A stretch of 64,000 nt of DNA from Cyanoderma ruficeps (Eukaryota; Chordata; Aves; Passeriformes; Timaliidae), in assembly GCA_008694505.1 (NCBI GenBank), contig VZDJ01000346.1, forward strand, positions 16,843,719-16,907,718. The letters run 5' to 3'. Below, piece by piece: positions 63,771 through 64,000 of the stretch. How positions within the stretch are numbered: the stretch's first letter is position 1; the number at the start of each line of letters is the position of its first letter. Both the position numbers and the translations under genes were made by a program. The notes beneath the pieces are model-generated. The model saw only the letters and a program-made list of their open reading frames with translations. It was not told where the DNA came from and did not search any database.

Positions 63771-64000
63771 GAGAAAGCCAAAGGAAAAATACAGGCACAA
63801 CTTCTGGACCTGAACTGTTCTTGGGAACAATTGCATAAGCAATACTGTGGCATTGTGCCAAAACTTCTTAGCTTTGCTGGGTGTAGACTGACTCACAGGT
63901 CATCTTAGCTTTCTCTGTAACCGTTGCACTGGTTGATCTGCAAACCAAATTGTCTTCCCCTGCATAATGGGGGATGACTCTTCCCTTTATCACGCAAATT

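Larger units (their letters stand above)
30240..64000. other. Non-coding DNA upstream of TNFRSF11B
   Basis: No exon was recognised on either strand. The expected mammalian neighbour COLEC10 was looked for (collagen Gly-X-Y repeats, lectin-domain motifs, signal-peptide exon) and not found. Contents are several CR1 fragments, two probable LTRs, a pentanucleotide microsatellite and a perfect inverted repeat. The stretches 30,240-36,480, 36,522-40,200, 43,000-46,580, 52,130-55,480 and 56,000-60,300 show nothing I can name. Confidence 0.6.

Overview
The window is nuclear DNA of a bird, probably a neoavian and possibly a passerine. It is AT-rich with long non-coding stretches. It carries several avian CR1 LINE 3' ends in both orientations, three probable retroviral LTRs, and one five-exon vertebrate gene with consensus-type splice sites. 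The three single N bases all lie in homopolymer or microsatellite sequence.

Layout. 1-13,440 is non-coding DNA downstream of the gene, with one CR1 fragment and one LTR-like element. 13,445-29,575 (minus strand) holds TNFRSF11B, which encodes osteoprotegerin, the secreted decoy receptor for RANKL. Its five coding exons are 29,476-29,505, 19,890-20,259, 16,205-16,399, 15,655-15,879 and 14,230-14,618. Joined, they give an uninterrupted 402-residue product against 401 in human. 29,570-30,180 is the promoter: a TATA run, a G-rich tract with quadruplex potential, a RUNX-type motif and a CpG island. 30,240-64,000 is non-coding sequence upstream of the gene, with CR1 fragments, two probable LTRs and a 26-copy pentanucleotide microsatellite.

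Only one gene is supported. In mammals COLEC10 lies upstream of TNFRSF11B on the opposite strand. I looked for its signal-peptide exon, Gly-X-Y exons and C-type lectin exon and did not find them, so it is probably beyond the right edge.

I found no unknown multi-gene system. The most notable points are: exon 2 is CpG-dense while the other coding exons are CpG-poor; two of the five human N-glycosylation sites are absent; the promoter has a strong G4 motif and a possible start-stop uORF; an ancient Tigger/pogo-like transposon end may lie in intron 2; and three probable solo LTRs flank the gene.
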